Of a stretch of 64,000 bases of DNA, positions 63,740-64,000 are shown piece by piece. Every line of letters begins with the position of its first letter. Positions within the stretch are counted from its first letter, which is position 1. The translations under genes were made by a program, and so were the position numbers. This DNA comes from Zhengitettix transpicula (lineage: Eukaryota > Arthropoda > Insecta > Orthoptera > Tetrigidae), in contig CM073594.1 in assembly GCA_037074705.1 (NCBI GenBank), positions 78,989,009 through 79,053,008 of the forward strand, in the 5' to 3' direction. The notes below the pieces were generated by a model. It was given only the letters and a program-made list of their open reading frames with translations. It had not been told where the DNA came from and did no database searches.

Positions 63740-64000
63740 GATTTAAGGTCGCGTCAACCTATAGGTTAATGGGCGACACTCTAAAAGTATTTACAAAATT
63801 AACTTACAGTAAGTTAGAAAATTTGTAATTATGAACAGCGTTTCAAATAGCGGATGACAATTTAGCGTCGAAGACGAAATCCGTGGTGTGTATACAGATG
63901 TCTTCTCCTGAGTATTCGGCTAAAGTCCTCCTGCGTATGTCACCATATTTTGTACAATAAAACAGAATATGCTGGATGGTGAGGGCTTGATCACATGCAT
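63740..64000 (-). pseudogene. Second LINE 3' end, cut by the window edge
   Basis: Minus strand from 64,000: ACDQALTIQHILFYCTKYGD then IRRRTLAEYSGED, the same C-terminal block as at 14.5 and 63.3 kb, followed by a stop and a 3' UTR. The UTR reads 'aggttgacgcgaccttaaat' and then A-rich 'caacaaataaaaaaagg' near 63,725-63,745. The rest of the element lies beyond the window. Confidence 0.78.

Noticed and set aside
1..64000. Bacterial or viral genomic island
   Set aside because: No operons or ribosome-binding sites; content is dominated by eukaryotic LINE, PLE, LTR, Helitron and mariner remnants.

Overview
This is a eukaryotic, almost certainly arthropod (probably insect) nuclear window that is AT-rich and built almost entirely from transposable-element remains. 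I find no confident host protein-coding gene, no complete tRNA or rRNA gene, no operon-like layout and no CRISPR array. The assignment rests on element types: two mariner families with terminal inverted repeats, Jockey/I-type and RTE/CR1-type LINE remains, Penelope-like (GIY-YIG) retroelements, Helitrons, and LTR elements with tRNA-Lys-like and tRNA-Trp primer-binding sequences. I cannot name the species.

Layout. 0-11 kb: a possible LTR, three solo LTRs of one family (here LTR-A), an unclassified repeat (X), a decayed LINE reverse transcriptase, and fragments of a ~560-bp repeat (R1). 12-16 kb: a full-length but broken mariner on the minus strand, a LINE tail with RNase H, and a truncated mariner of a second family. 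17-24 kb: tandem R1 copies, a Helitron fragment, and a ~4-kb Helitron whose interior is ~14 diverged ~280-bp units ending in a typical Helitron hairpin and CTAG. 24.6-27 kb: a Penelope-like 3' end, then a large palindrome of two LTR-like arms facing each other across 46 nt of tRNA-Trp sequence that includes the CCA tail. 27.4-31.8 kb: a LINE end and three LTR-A copies inserted at AT microsatellites, one carrying a ~700-bp CT/CTGT microsatellite. 32-44 kb: a second-family mariner, a diverged LTR-A, repeat X interrupted by a LINE, Helitron pieces, and a near-complete mariner with one nonsense codon and a C-terminal frameshift. 45-52 kb: an unrecognised relatively GC-rich stretch, Helitron and LTR-A copies, and Penelope ends inverted around a Helitron helicase fragment. 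52.2-56.6 kb: a 1,945-bp tandem duplication carrying a Helitron 5' end and the 5' half of a second-family mariner. 57-64 kb: LTR-A, R1 copies, an inverted Penelope pair, repeat X, Helitron units, and a scrambled LINE.

Nothing here works together as a pathway; the content is a record of transposition. The points most worth following are: (1) the LTR / tRNA-Trp-half / inverted-LTR palindrome; (2) second-family mariner copies sharing the same 11-nt frameshift deletion and the same 4-codon deletion in the catalytic spacing, which implies a dead lineage moved in trans; (3) LTR-A 3' ends that contain one or two primer-binding-site-like units inside the LTR; (4) the Helitron with a satellite-like core. 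All alignments were made by eye, so boundaries of diverged repeats are approximate unless a target-site duplication is given.
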